Source: Burkholderiales bacterium (GTDB taxonomy: Bacteria; Pseudomonadota; Gammaproteobacteria; Burkholderiales; JAEUOS01). From it: a stretch of 64,000 bases of DNA. Positions 28,597 to 45,036 of the stretch are shown piece by piece; position 1 is the stretch's first letter, and each line of letters starts with the position of its first letter. The notes beneath the pieces were generated by a model, which saw only the letters and a program-made list of their open reading frames with translations, had not been told where the DNA came from and did not search any database. The position numbers and the translations under genes are program-made. The DNA lies in the NCBI GenBank assembly GCA_016790635.1, contig JAEUOR010000013.1, positions 1 to 64,000 of the forward strand, given 5' to 3'.

Positions 28597-29660
28597 TGGC
28601 GTCGCGCGCCTTCGTGGTCAGGCTGGGTGCCGCCGCGCGCGTCCACATCGAGCGCAACGGGCTCATGCCGCACGACATCCGCTGTGTCCCCGCCGCCGCC
28701 GGCGGCCCCAAGGGGCTGGCGTTGATGCCGCTGGACCGCCGCCTCTTCGGCGACTGGCTGGCCCGGCCGCGCGACCTGACGCTCATCGGCGCTTCCATCG
28801 GTGCCTGGCGCATGGCCGCGGCGGCCCATGCCGATCCCCTGCAAGCGATCGCGCGCCTCGAGCGCGGCTACGTGGAAGACCAGAACTACGGCGTCAAGCC
28901 GCGGGCGCAGGAGATCGCCGCGCGCATGCGCGGAAACATCGCGGCCGGCTTCGGCGACTGGCGGCCGCGACCGGAAATCCGCGTCGCGGTCCTGACCTCG
29001 CGCGCAACCGGTGTCCTGAAGCAGAATGCCTCGCGCCAGGCCTTCGCTGCGGTGACCCTCGCCAATGTGCGCGGCCGGCGCCATCTGGCGCGCCACCTGC
29101 AGCGCGTGGTCTTTTCGCGCGGCGGCAGCGAGGCCGCCAACGAGCTCTTTGCCCACGACCCCTTTGGTGCGATCCACGCGCGCCTGACCGAAGGCAACGC
29201 GGTCGATGCGTTGCTGGCATCCGGATCGATCCCGCTCCTGTGCGACCCGGTGCACGACATCGCCGGCGCGCCACCGGGCTGGTACTGGGACGGCGGGCTG
29301 ATCGACTACCACCTCTTCTATCCCTACGCCATGCTCGACGGTCTGACCCTCTATCCGCACTTCTCGCCCACCCTGACGCCCGGCTGGCTGGACAAGTTCC
29401 TGCCGTGGCGCAAGCAGGGCGTGCGTGCGCGCGGCGCGGACTGGCTCTCCACGATGATCCTGATCGCCCCGTCGCCGGAGTTCCTGGCTACGCTGCCGAA
29501 CGCGAAGATTCCGGATCGCGGCGACTTCCATCGCTACGGGCAGGACCACGCCGGGCGCATCGCCGCCTGGAAAAAAGCCATCGCCGAATGCGAGCGCTTC
29601 GCCGAAGAAGCCCACGCGTGGCTCGCCCGACCCGACCCCTCCATCGCGCAGTCCCTCTAG
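28596..29660 (+). CDS. Patatin-like phospholipase
   Basis: This 354-residue protein has the patatin Ser-Asp dyad: a Gly-rich oxyanion segment AAAGGPKGL, the nucleophile elbow GASIGAWR (Ser67), and [10 protein letters not shown] with the catalytic Asp near residue 232. No signal peptide. The ATG overlaps the pth stop and ychF follows after 11 bp. A lipid acyl hydrolase is likely; substrate unknown. Confidence 0.85.
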   Translation: MASRAFVVRLGAAARVHIERNGLMPHDIRCVPAAAGGPKGLALMPLDRRLFGDWLARPRDLTLIGASIGAWRMAAAAHADPLQAIARLERGYVEDQNYGVKPRAQEIAARMRGNIAAGFGDWRPRPEIRVAVLTSRATGVLKQNASRQAFAAVTLANVRGRRHLARHLQRVVFSRGGSEAANELFAHDPFGAIHARLTEGNAVDALLASGSIPLLCDPVHDIAGAPPGWYWDGGLIDYHLFYPYAMLDGLTLYPHFSPTLTPGWLDKFLPWRKQGVRARGADWLSTMILIAPSPEFLATLPNAKIPDRGDFHRYGQDHAGRIAAWKKAIAECERFAEEAHAWLARPDPSIAQSL

Positions 29661-29671
29661 AAAGACATCCC

Positions 29672-30766
29672 ATGAGCCTCAAGTGCGGCATCGTCGGCCT
29701 GCCCAACGTCGGCAAGTCCACTCTGTTCAATGCCCTGACCAAGGCCGGCATCGCGGCCGAGAACTATCCCTTCTGCACCATCGAGCCCAACGTGGGCATC
29801 GTGGAAGTGCCCGATCCGCGCCTGGCCGCGCTCGCCAGGATCGTCAACCCGCAGCGCGTGCTGGGCGCGACGGTCGAGTTCGTCGACATCGCGGGCCTGG
29901 TCGCGGGCGCGTCCAAGGGCGAGGGGCTGGGCAACCAGTTCCTGGCCAACATCCGCGAGACCGACGCCATCGCGCATGTGGTGCGCTGTTTCGAGGACGG
30001 CAACGTCGTGCATGTCAACGGCAGGGTGGACCCGGTGGCCGACATCGAGACCATCAACACCGAGCTGGCCCTGGCCGACCTGGCCACGGTGGAAAAGCAG
30101 TACACGCGCTATTCCAAGCTTGCCAAATCCGGCGGCGACAAGGAAGCGCAGCGCATCGTCGCCGTGCTCGACCGGCTGCAGCCGGTCTTGAACGAGGCCA
30201 GGCCCGCGCGCAGCATCGACTTCTCCAAGGAGGAGCAGTTCGTCCTGCGCCAGCTTTTCCTGCTGACCGCCAAACCGACCATGTATGTCGCCAACGTTCC
30301 TGAGAGCGGTTTCGAGAACAATCCGCATCTGGAGCAGGTCAAGAAACTTGCCGCTGCCGAAGGCGCCCCTGTGGTTGCCGTGAGCTGCGCGATCGAAGCC
30401 GAGATCGCCAACCTCGAAGATGCGGATCGCGACGACTTCCTGAAGGAACTCGGCATGACCGAGCCGGGACTCAACCGCGTCATCCGTGCCGGCTTCAAGC
30501 TCCTGGGCCTGCAGACTTACTTCACCGCTGGCGAGAAGGAAGTGCGTGCCTGGACCGTGCTCGTCGGTGCCACCGCGCCGCAGGCGGCCGGCGTGATCCA
30601 CACCGACTTCGAGAAGGGCTTCATCCGCGCCGAGGTCATCGCCTACGACGACTACGTGGCACTGGGCGGCGAACACGCAGCCAAGGAGAAGGGCAAGATG
30701 CGCCTGGAAGGCAAGGAGTACGTGGTGCATGACGGGGATGTCATGCACTTTCGCTTCAACGTCTAA
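29672..30766 (+). CDS. ychF: Redox-regulated ATPase YchF
   Basis: This Obg-family P-loop protein binds ATP rather than GTP and associates with ribosomes. The 364-residue protein has [18 protein letters not shown] (P-loop), [19 protein letters not shown] (G3 and switch), NVPES in place of the NKxD guanine motif, and a C-terminal TGS domain. The usual pth-ychF neighbourhood is kept, with the patatin gene inserted between. Confidence 0.96.
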   Translation: MSLKCGIVGLPNVGKSTLFNALTKAGIAAENYPFCTIEPNVGIVEVPDPRLAALARIVNPQRVLGATVEFVDIAGLVAGASKGEGLGNQFLANIRETDAIAHVVRCFEDGNVVHVNGRVDPVADIETINTELALADLATVEKQYTRYSKLAKSGGDKEAQRIVAVLDRLQPVLNEARPARSIDFSKEEQFVLRQLFLLTAKPTMYVANVPESGFENNPHLEQVKKLAAAEGAPVVAVSCAIEAEIANLEDADRDDFLKELGMTEPGLNRVIRAGFKLLGLQTYFTAGEKEVRAWTVLVGATAPQAAGVIHTDFEKGFIRAEVIAYDDYVALGGEHAAKEKGKMRLEGKEYVVHDGDVMHFRFNV

Positions 30767-30795
30767 AGTGACGCAAGACCAGGCGGCACCTTGGC

Positions 30796-30801
30796 TATAG
30801 T
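30796..30801 (+). promoter_or_regulatory. Possible -10 element before the aldo/keto reductase
   Basis: TATAGT lies 57 bp before the reductase ATG in the gap after ychF. No -35 box and no exact TGn extension is seen, so support is weak. Confidence 0.27.
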
Positions 30802-30858
30802 AGGGAGCTTGTCGTACCCCTCCTGTCCTGAATCTCCTTTTTGCAACGGATCGCATCG

Positions 30859-31812
30859 ATGAAAAAGCGTCGCGTCGGCAAGTCCTCACTCCTGGTCTCC
30901 CCGATCTGCTTCGGCGGCAACGTGCTCGGCTGGACGGCCGACGAAGCGATGTCGATGAAGCTGCTCGACGCCTTCTGCGAGGCAGGCGCCAATTTCATCG
31001 ACACGGCCGATGTGTACTCGCGCTGGGTCCCCGGCCACCGCGGCGGCGAGTCGGAGGCGGTACTCGGGCGCTGGCTCAAGCGCCGCGGCCGCCGCGACGA
31101 TCTCGTCATCGCGACCAAGGTCGGCATGGGCATGCCCGAGGTCGGCAGCGGACTCGCCAGGGCGCACATCGAGCGCTCGATCGATGCCTCGCTCAAGCGC
31201 TTGAACACCGACTACGTCGATCTCTACCAGTCGCACGTCGACGACGACAAGACGCCGCTCGAGGAAACGCTCGATACCTACGCGCGTCTCATCAAGGCTG
31301 GCAAGGTGCGCTACATCGGCGCGTCCAACTACGGCGCGCCGCGCCTGGCCGAAGCGCTCGCGGTCGCGCGCAAGCTGCGCCTGCCGGAGTACGTGAGCCT
31401 GCAGCCCGAGTACAGTCTGGTCGAGCGCGCCAAGTACGAGACCGCGCTCGAGCCCCTGTGCCGGCGCGAGAACATCGGCGTCATCGGCTACTACTCGCTG
31501 GCGAGCGGCTTTCTCTCGGGCAAGTACCGCCCCGGCATGCCGGGCGGCGCGAGTCCGCGTGCGGCGACCGCGATGCGCTATCTGGACGAGCGCGGCCTGC
31601 GCATCCTCGCCGCGCTCGACACGGTCTCGACGGCGCACCGCACCAACCCGACGCGCATCGCACTCGCCTGGCTGATGGCGCGGCCGGGCGTCACCGCGCC
31701 GATTGCCAGCGCGACGAACCTGGTGCAATTGCGCGACCTGATCGCAGCGGCGGACCTTTCACTGACCGGGCAGCAGATCGCCGCCCTGGATGCCGCCAGC
31801 GCCCCCTCCTGA
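30859..31812 (+). CDS. Aldo/keto reductase
   Basis: This 317-residue NADPH-dependent oxidoreductase has a TIM-barrel fold. The catalytic tetrad is visible: Asp and Tyr in FIDTADVYSRW, Lys in VIATKVGMGM, and His in YQSHVDDD. The C-terminal cofactor segment is APIASATNLVQLRDL. The ATG at 30859 is preferred over an upstream TTG. Substrate unknown; the next gene follows after 13 bp. Confidence 0.9.
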   Translation: MKKRRVGKSSLLVSPICFGGNVLGWTADEAMSMKLLDAFCEAGANFIDTADVYSRWVPGHRGGESEAVLGRWLKRRGRRDDLVIATKVGMGMPEVGSGLARAHIERSIDASLKRLNTDYVDLYQSHVDDDKTPLEETLDTYARLIKAGKVRYIGASNYGAPRLAEALAVARKLRLPEYVSLQPEYSLVERAKYETALEPLCRRENIGVIGYYSLASGFLSGKYRPGMPGGASPRAATAMRYLDERGLRILAALDTVSTAHRTNPTRIALAWLMARPGVTAPIASATNLVQLRDLIAAADLSLTGQQIAALDAASAPS

Positions 31813-31825
31813 GGCAATACCGGCG

Positions 31826-33196
31826 ATGCGCCGCAGCGTCCTTGTCCTCGCCGCGATGCTGGCCTTGCCGGCGGCCGCTGCCGAAACCCTGCAGGAGTTC
31901 GTCGAGTCCGGCGGCTGCAAGTTGCGCGGCTCGGCCTCGTCGGTCGCACGCCAGAAGGAGATCGCCTCGCAAGGCTCGGTGACCTGGATTGGACGCTGCG
32001 TCAACGGGCAGATCGACGGGCCGGGAACGCTCAGGCACCAGGGCGTGACGCAGGACAACGGCCGCACGCGGCGCTACGCATTCGACCTGACCGGTGTTGC
32101 CCGCGCGGGCCTGCGCGTGGGCACCTGGCGGCGCGAGTCCTTCAACATGTTCGAAGGCAGCGGGCGTTACTGGACCAGCCTGGCTACCCTCAATTACGTC
32201 GACGGCGTGGCCAAGGGCGAGGCGCGCTTCCGCGAGACGCGCGGCAACGACGATTACTCGCCGTCGTTCCGCGAGTTTCTTGCCGCCGTGGACCGCGAAC
32301 TGGCGGCAGCCCGAGGCGTTTCCGCGCCGCCGGCGGTCGCCGCGGTGCCGACACCGGCGCCTGCCACCCCGCCAGCAGCGCCCGCTGCCATCGCGACACC
32401 GGCTCCAGTTCCTGCGTCGCCCCCCGCTGCTGTCCCGACCGCGCCGGTCGCTGCGCCACCGGCGCAGCCCGTCGTGATCGTTCCGACCCCGCCTCCTGCC
32501 GCGCCATCCCCACCTGCTGCGGCACCGATCCCACTCGCTGCCGCACCGACGCCACCCGCTGCCGCAGCGACCCCGCCCGCTGCCCCTGTCGCGGAATCCA
32601 GCCCGCCGGCCGAGCCGACACGACCGCAAATGTTTCCGATCATCCCGCCGGTGGCCGTCCTTACGGCACCGGGTGTCCTCGCGGCTCCGTCATCGACTCC
32701 GGTCGTTCCCGAGGCGCGCGGCACGCTGAAGCTCCTCGCGCCCGCAGGCACGCGCTTGCCGGCACCGGCGCCGCCGGCCGCGCCAAACCAGCTGCTTCTC
32801 GAGCAGCGCGGCGCGTGCGCGATCGACCAGCTCAATTCGCAGGCGGTCGGCGAGGGCAGCGTCGACGCCACGACAGCGCAGACACTCACCGTCACCGGTT
32901 GGGCGGCTGATCCGAACCAGCCGCGCGCGGGCGAACCGCCGAACATTCCGGAACGCGCCTGGGTACGCTTCTACGACCGCGCCGGCGGTCCCGGTCTGCT
33001 GGTCAGTATCAAGCGCAACCTCGAGCGCCGCGATGTCGCGCGCGCCCTCGGCCACCCGGGCTATGCGAAGGCCGGCTTTCGCATCAGCGTCGCGCCGGGC
33101 CAGCTGCGTGCCGGCGAATACACCGTCTCGATCCTGCAGGCCATCGGCAACGACCTGGCGGTGTGCAGTTCGATCGGCCGCCTGCAACTGCGATAG
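31826..33196 (+). CDS. Secreted Pro/Ala-rich protein with MORN-like N-terminal and Ig-like C-terminal domains
   Basis: I do not recognise this gene as a named family. The 456-residue protein has a signal peptide (about 19 residues). The N-terminal domain (20-160) contains a MORN-like segment (GRCVNGQIDGPGTLRHQG). A low-complexity linker of roughly 130 residues (about 165-295) is built of Ala, Pro and Val. The C-terminal domain (about 330-455) has VTGWAADPNQP and a DVARALGHPGYAKAGFRI-type segment seen in Ig-like domains of betaproteobacterial cell-surface proteins, and two Cys that could form a disulfide. It lies between the reductase and an MFS gene. A periplasmic or surface location is inferred. 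Confidence 0.75.
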   Translation: MRRSVLVLAAMLALPAAAAETLQEFVESGGCKLRGSASSVARQKEIASQGSVTWIGRCVNGQIDGPGTLRHQGVTQDNGRTRRYAFDLTGVARAGLRVGTWRRESFNMFEGSGRYWTSLATLNYVDGVAKGEARFRETRGNDDYSPSFREFLAAVDRELAAARGVSAPPAVAAVPTPAPATPPAAPAAIATPAPVPASPPAAVPTAPVAAPPAQPVVIVPTPPPAAPSPPAAAPIPLAAAPTPPAAAATPPAAPVAESSPPAEPTRPQMFPIIPPVAVLTAPGVLAAPSSTPVVPEARGTLKLLAPAGTRLPAPAPPAAPNQLLLEQRGACAIDQLNSQAVGEGSVDATTAQTLTVTGWAADPNQPRAGEPPNIPERAWVRFYDRAGGPGLLVSIKRNLERRDVARALGHPGYAKAGFRISVAPGQLRAGEYTVSILQAIGNDLAVCSSIGRLQLR

Positions 33197-33199
33197 CCC

Positions 33200-34495
33200 A
33201 TGCGTTCCTCGCTCGCCCGCCTGCCGTTTTTCTATGGCTGGGTCATCGTCGCGATTGCGTTCGTGACCATGGCCATCGGCGTGAACGCGCGCACGGCGTT
33301 CTCGCTTTTCTTTCCGCCAATCGTCACCGAATTCGGCTGGGATCGGGGCGCGACCGCAGGGGCGTTTTCGTTCGGCTTTCTCATCACCGCATTTGCCAGC
33401 CCGCTCTTTGGCAGGCTGATGGACCGCTATGGTCCGCTGGTCATCATCGAAGGAGGCATCGCCTGCGTCGCCGCGGGGCTCTTCCTGGCGGCGCACATGC
33501 GCGAACCCTGGCACCTCTACCTGACCCTGGGTGTACTGGTGGGCCTCGGCAGCACCTGCCTGGGTTACACCGGCCAGGGGCTGTACCTGCCCAACTGGTT
33601 CGCGCGCAGGCGCGGGCTCGCCACCAGCATTGCCTACGCGGGCGCCGGCGTCGGTTCGATCTTCATGATGCCCTGGCTGCAGTCCATGATCGTCGCGCAG
33701 GGCTGGCGCGCGGCAGCGACTGCGGCGGGCCTCCTGGTGCTGGTGGTGCTGGCGCCGCTCAACCTCCTGGTGCGTCGCCGCCCGGAGGACCTGGGGCTAC
33801 GCCCGGACGGCGACGGCGCGCCCGCCGGCAGCGCAGGCGCGGCGCCCTCCAACGTCGTCGACCACGCCTGGGCCGCGATCGACTGGACGCTCGCGCGTGC
33901 GCTGCGCACGGCGCGCTTCTGGTGGCTGGCGAGCGCGATGTTCGCGGCCATGTTCTCCTGGTACACCGTGCAGGTGCACCAGACCAAGTACCTGATCGAG
34001 GTCGGTCACGCGCCGATGTACGCGGCCTGGGCGCTGGGCTTCGTGAGCCTGATCGCGGTGCCCGGGCAAATCCTCATGGGCCACCTGTCGGACCGCTTTG
34101 GCCGCGAGTGGGTATGGGCCGCGGGCAATGCGGGCTTCGCACTCACCTACGTTCTTCTGATTGTCATGCGCGACATGCCGGGAACGACGCTACTGTGGGC
34201 GATGGTGTTCGTGCAGGGCTTCATCGGCTACGGGCTCACCGGCGCCATGGGCGCGGCGGTCTCGGAGATCTTCCAGGGTCGCCACTTCGGCAGCATTTTC
34301 GGCATGCTCATGGGCATCGGCATGGCCGGCGGCGCGCTCGGTCCCTGGCTGGCGGGCGTCATCCACGACGCGACTGGCAGCTATTCGCCGGTCTTCGCGC
34401 TCGCGATCGCGTGCAGCGTGGCGTCTGCGGCATGCCTGGCGATTGCGGCGCCGCGCAAGGTGCGGCTGGTGGCGGGGCGGGTCGGGCGAGCCTGA
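33200..34495 (+). CDS. Major facilitator superfamily transporter (monocarboxylate/oxalate-type)
   Basis: This 431-residue protein has about 12 helices. It has FGRLMDRYGPLVI in the loop 2-3 signature position and GHLSDRFGREWVW in the second half, with a pseudo-symmetric layout. The opening FYGWVIVAIAFVTMA resembles the oxalate/formate and monocarboxylate transporter groups. Substrate unproven. It starts 3 bp after the previous gene and converges on the response-regulator cyclase gene 18 bp away. Confidence 0.85.
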   Translation: MRSSLARLPFFYGWVIVAIAFVTMAIGVNARTAFSLFFPPIVTEFGWDRGATAGAFSFGFLITAFASPLFGRLMDRYGPLVIIEGGIACVAAGLFLAAHMREPWHLYLTLGVLVGLGSTCLGYTGQGLYLPNWFARRRGLATSIAYAGAGVGSIFMMPWLQSMIVAQGWRAAATAAGLLVLVVLAPLNLLVRRRPEDLGLRPDGDGAPAGSAGAAPSNVVDHAWAAIDWTLARALRTARFWWLASAMFAAMFSWYTVQVHQTKYLIEVGHAPMYAAWALGFVSLIAVPGQILMGHLSDRFGREWVWAAGNAGFALTYVLLIVMRDMPGTTLLWAMVFVQGFIGYGLTGAMGAAVSEIFQGRHFGSIFGMLMGIGMAGGALGPWLAGVIHDATGSYSPVFALAIACSVASAACLAIAAPRKVRLVAGRVGRA

Positions 34496-34513
34496 GGCGC
34501 GCGACGATTCTGC

Positions 34514-35557
34514 CTACTTCTGCGCCTGCGGCGTTACCGCGAACACCGGCACCGGCGCGCTCTTGCCTTTGAACTGAACCTGTTCCAGGGCTGCCACGGG
34601 AACGCGGTCGCCGAGCGCGTCGCGCGTGGCGCCGTCGGTCAGGATGTCGCGTCCGACCGCCTTGGTGTGCGCCTCCAGGCGGGCGGCCAGGTTGACCGTG
34701 TCGCCGATGCAGGTGTAGGTCGCGCGGTCCTCGGTACCGGTGTAGCCGGCGACGACTTCGCCCGTGGCGATGCCCACGCCGATGCGGATCGGCTCGCGGC
34801 CCAGCGCGGTTCGCTCCTGGTTGAAGAGCTCGATGGTCTCGATCATGTCCAGTGCCGTGCGCACGGCGGCCAGCGCGGGCTCCGGCAGGGGCAGGGGCGC
34901 GCCGAAGATGGCCATGAGTCCGTCGCCGATCATCTGGTTGACCACGCCGCCGTGGCCGGCGATGGCATCGAACATGAGCGCGTAGTAGTTGTTGAGAAGT
35001 TCGATGGTCTCCTCGGGTGCCTGCGCTTCGCACAAGGCGGTGAAGCCGCGGATGTCGGCGAACATGACCGTGCAGGTGAGCCGCCGCCCGCCGAGCGCGA
35101 AGCCGGAACGCTGCAGGTCCTCGGCCACGGCGGAAGTGGCGAAGCGCCGCACCAGGTCCTTCTGCATGTCGCGCAGGCGCTTCTTTTCCAGGCTGGAATT
35201 GACGCGCGCCTTGAGGATCACCGGGTTGACGGGCTTGCGCAGGAAATCGTCGGCGCCCAGTTCGATGCAGCGCACGACATCGCCGACACCCTCGAGCGAA
35301 CTGGTGACAATGACCGGGACGTCACGCAGCTGCGGGTCGGCGACCATCTGCTCGAGCACGCCGAAGCCGTCGAGCTCGGGCATCTCCATGTCGAGCAGCA
35401 TGAGGTCGAAGGGCTCGGCGCGCAGCATCTCCAGCGCGACGCGTCCGTTCTCCGCGGTGGCCACGCGATGGCCCTGCAGTTCCAGGCCGCGGGTGAGGAG
35501 CAGGCGGTTGACCTTGTTGTCGTCGACCACCAGCAGTCGCGCGCCTCGCTCAGCCAC
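34514..35557 (-). CDS. Response regulator fused to a class III adenylate/guanylate cyclase
   Basis: This 347-residue protein has an N-terminal receiver domain (phosphoacceptor Asp56 in LMLLDMEMPELDG, acidic pair Asp12 and Asp13, Lys108 of KPV) joined by a helix to a class III cyclase. The cyclase has both metal-binding Asp (FADIRGFT Asp168; GDGLMAIFG Asp212), and Asn289 and Arg293 (VNLAARLE) for transition-state binding. The base-selecting Lys is replaced by Gln208 (VNQMIGD), paired with Thr282. The GTG start overlaps the HPt gene by 8 bp. It is probably the output of the phosphorelay encoded upstream, making a cyclic nucleotide. Confidence 0.88.
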   Translation of the reverse strand: MAERGARLLVVDDNKVNRLLLTRGLELQGHRVATAENGRVALEMLRAEPFDLMLLDMEMPELDGFGVLEQMVADPQLRDVPVIVTSSLEGVGDVVRCIELGADDFLRKPVNPVILKARVNSSLEKKRLRDMQKDLVRRFATSAVAEDLQRSGFALGGRRLTCTVMFADIRGFTALCEAQAPEETIELLNNYYALMFDAIAGHGGVVNQMIGDGLMAIFGAPLPLPEPALAAVRTALDMIETIELFNQERTALGREPIRIGVGIATGEVVAGYTGTEDRATYTCIGDTVNLAARLEAHTKAVGRDILTDGATRDALGDRVPVAALEQVQFKGKSAPVPVFAVTPQAQK

Positions 35558-35885
35558 GCGTGAGCTCCGTGAGCGCCGCCGCGACCCGCCGGTATTCGGC
35601 ATCGAGCGCATCCAGCGGCGCGGCATCGGCGATGAGCCCGCCCAGCTCGATGTCGCGCGCCATCGCGCCCAAGCGATTGGCGCCGAAGGTGATGCTGTTG
35701 GTCTTGATCGAATGCGCGGCACGGCGAAAGTCGTCAGCCTTGCCCGCCGCCTGCGCGGCACGCAGCTCGGCGAACATGCCGGGCGCCTCCTCCATGAAGG
35801 TGCCGGCCAGCTCGGCGGCGAATTCGGCGCCGGCGGTATCGGCCAGCTCCTTGTAGACAGCCATGTCAATGACGGGGTCGCTCAT
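35550..35885 (-). CDS. HPt (histidine phosphotransfer) protein
   Basis: This 111-residue helical protein has the phosphotransfer motif RRAAHSIKTNSITFG with the phosphorylatable His58. It starts directly next to the stop of the giant hybrid kinase and overlaps the response-regulator cyclase, so it is placed to carry phosphate between the two. HPt domains are usually fused to such kinases; here it is a separate protein. Confidence 0.88.
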   Translation of the reverse strand: MSDPVIDMAVYKELADTAGAEFAAELAGTFMEEAPGMFAELRAAQAAGKADDFRRAAHSIKTNSITFGANRLGAMARDIELGGLIADAAPLDALDAEYRRVAAALTELTRG

Positions 35886-44849
<8,964 letters not shown>

Positions 44850-44855
44850 CGCTTG

Positions 44856-44863
44856 CCTCTCCT
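44856..44863 (-). promoter_or_regulatory. Ribosome-binding site deciding the start of the giant kinase
   Basis: The minus strand reads AGGAGAGG 6-9 bp before the ATG at 44849. The alternative upstream ATG (44912) has no comparable site, so the shorter form is chosen. Confidence 0.7.
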
Positions 44864-45036
44864 GATCGTCGGCAGGGGCGTTGTGCCGCCACATGCCTGC
44901 TTTCCCCGGCAAAGGTTAGCATCCGTTCCGCTGCCTGTGCTCCGTCCGCGACGGGGCTGCCCTCCGGCAGGCAGGCTTGTGATGAGAGGCTTGCCTGGCG
45001 CTACACTCACGCCATTGCTCGTGGAGCCAGAGAGAC

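Noticed and set aside
44850..44912. Upstream ATG for the giant kinase (21 more residues)
   Set aside because: No ribosome-binding site before it, while the ATG at 44849 has AGGAGAGG at good distance.
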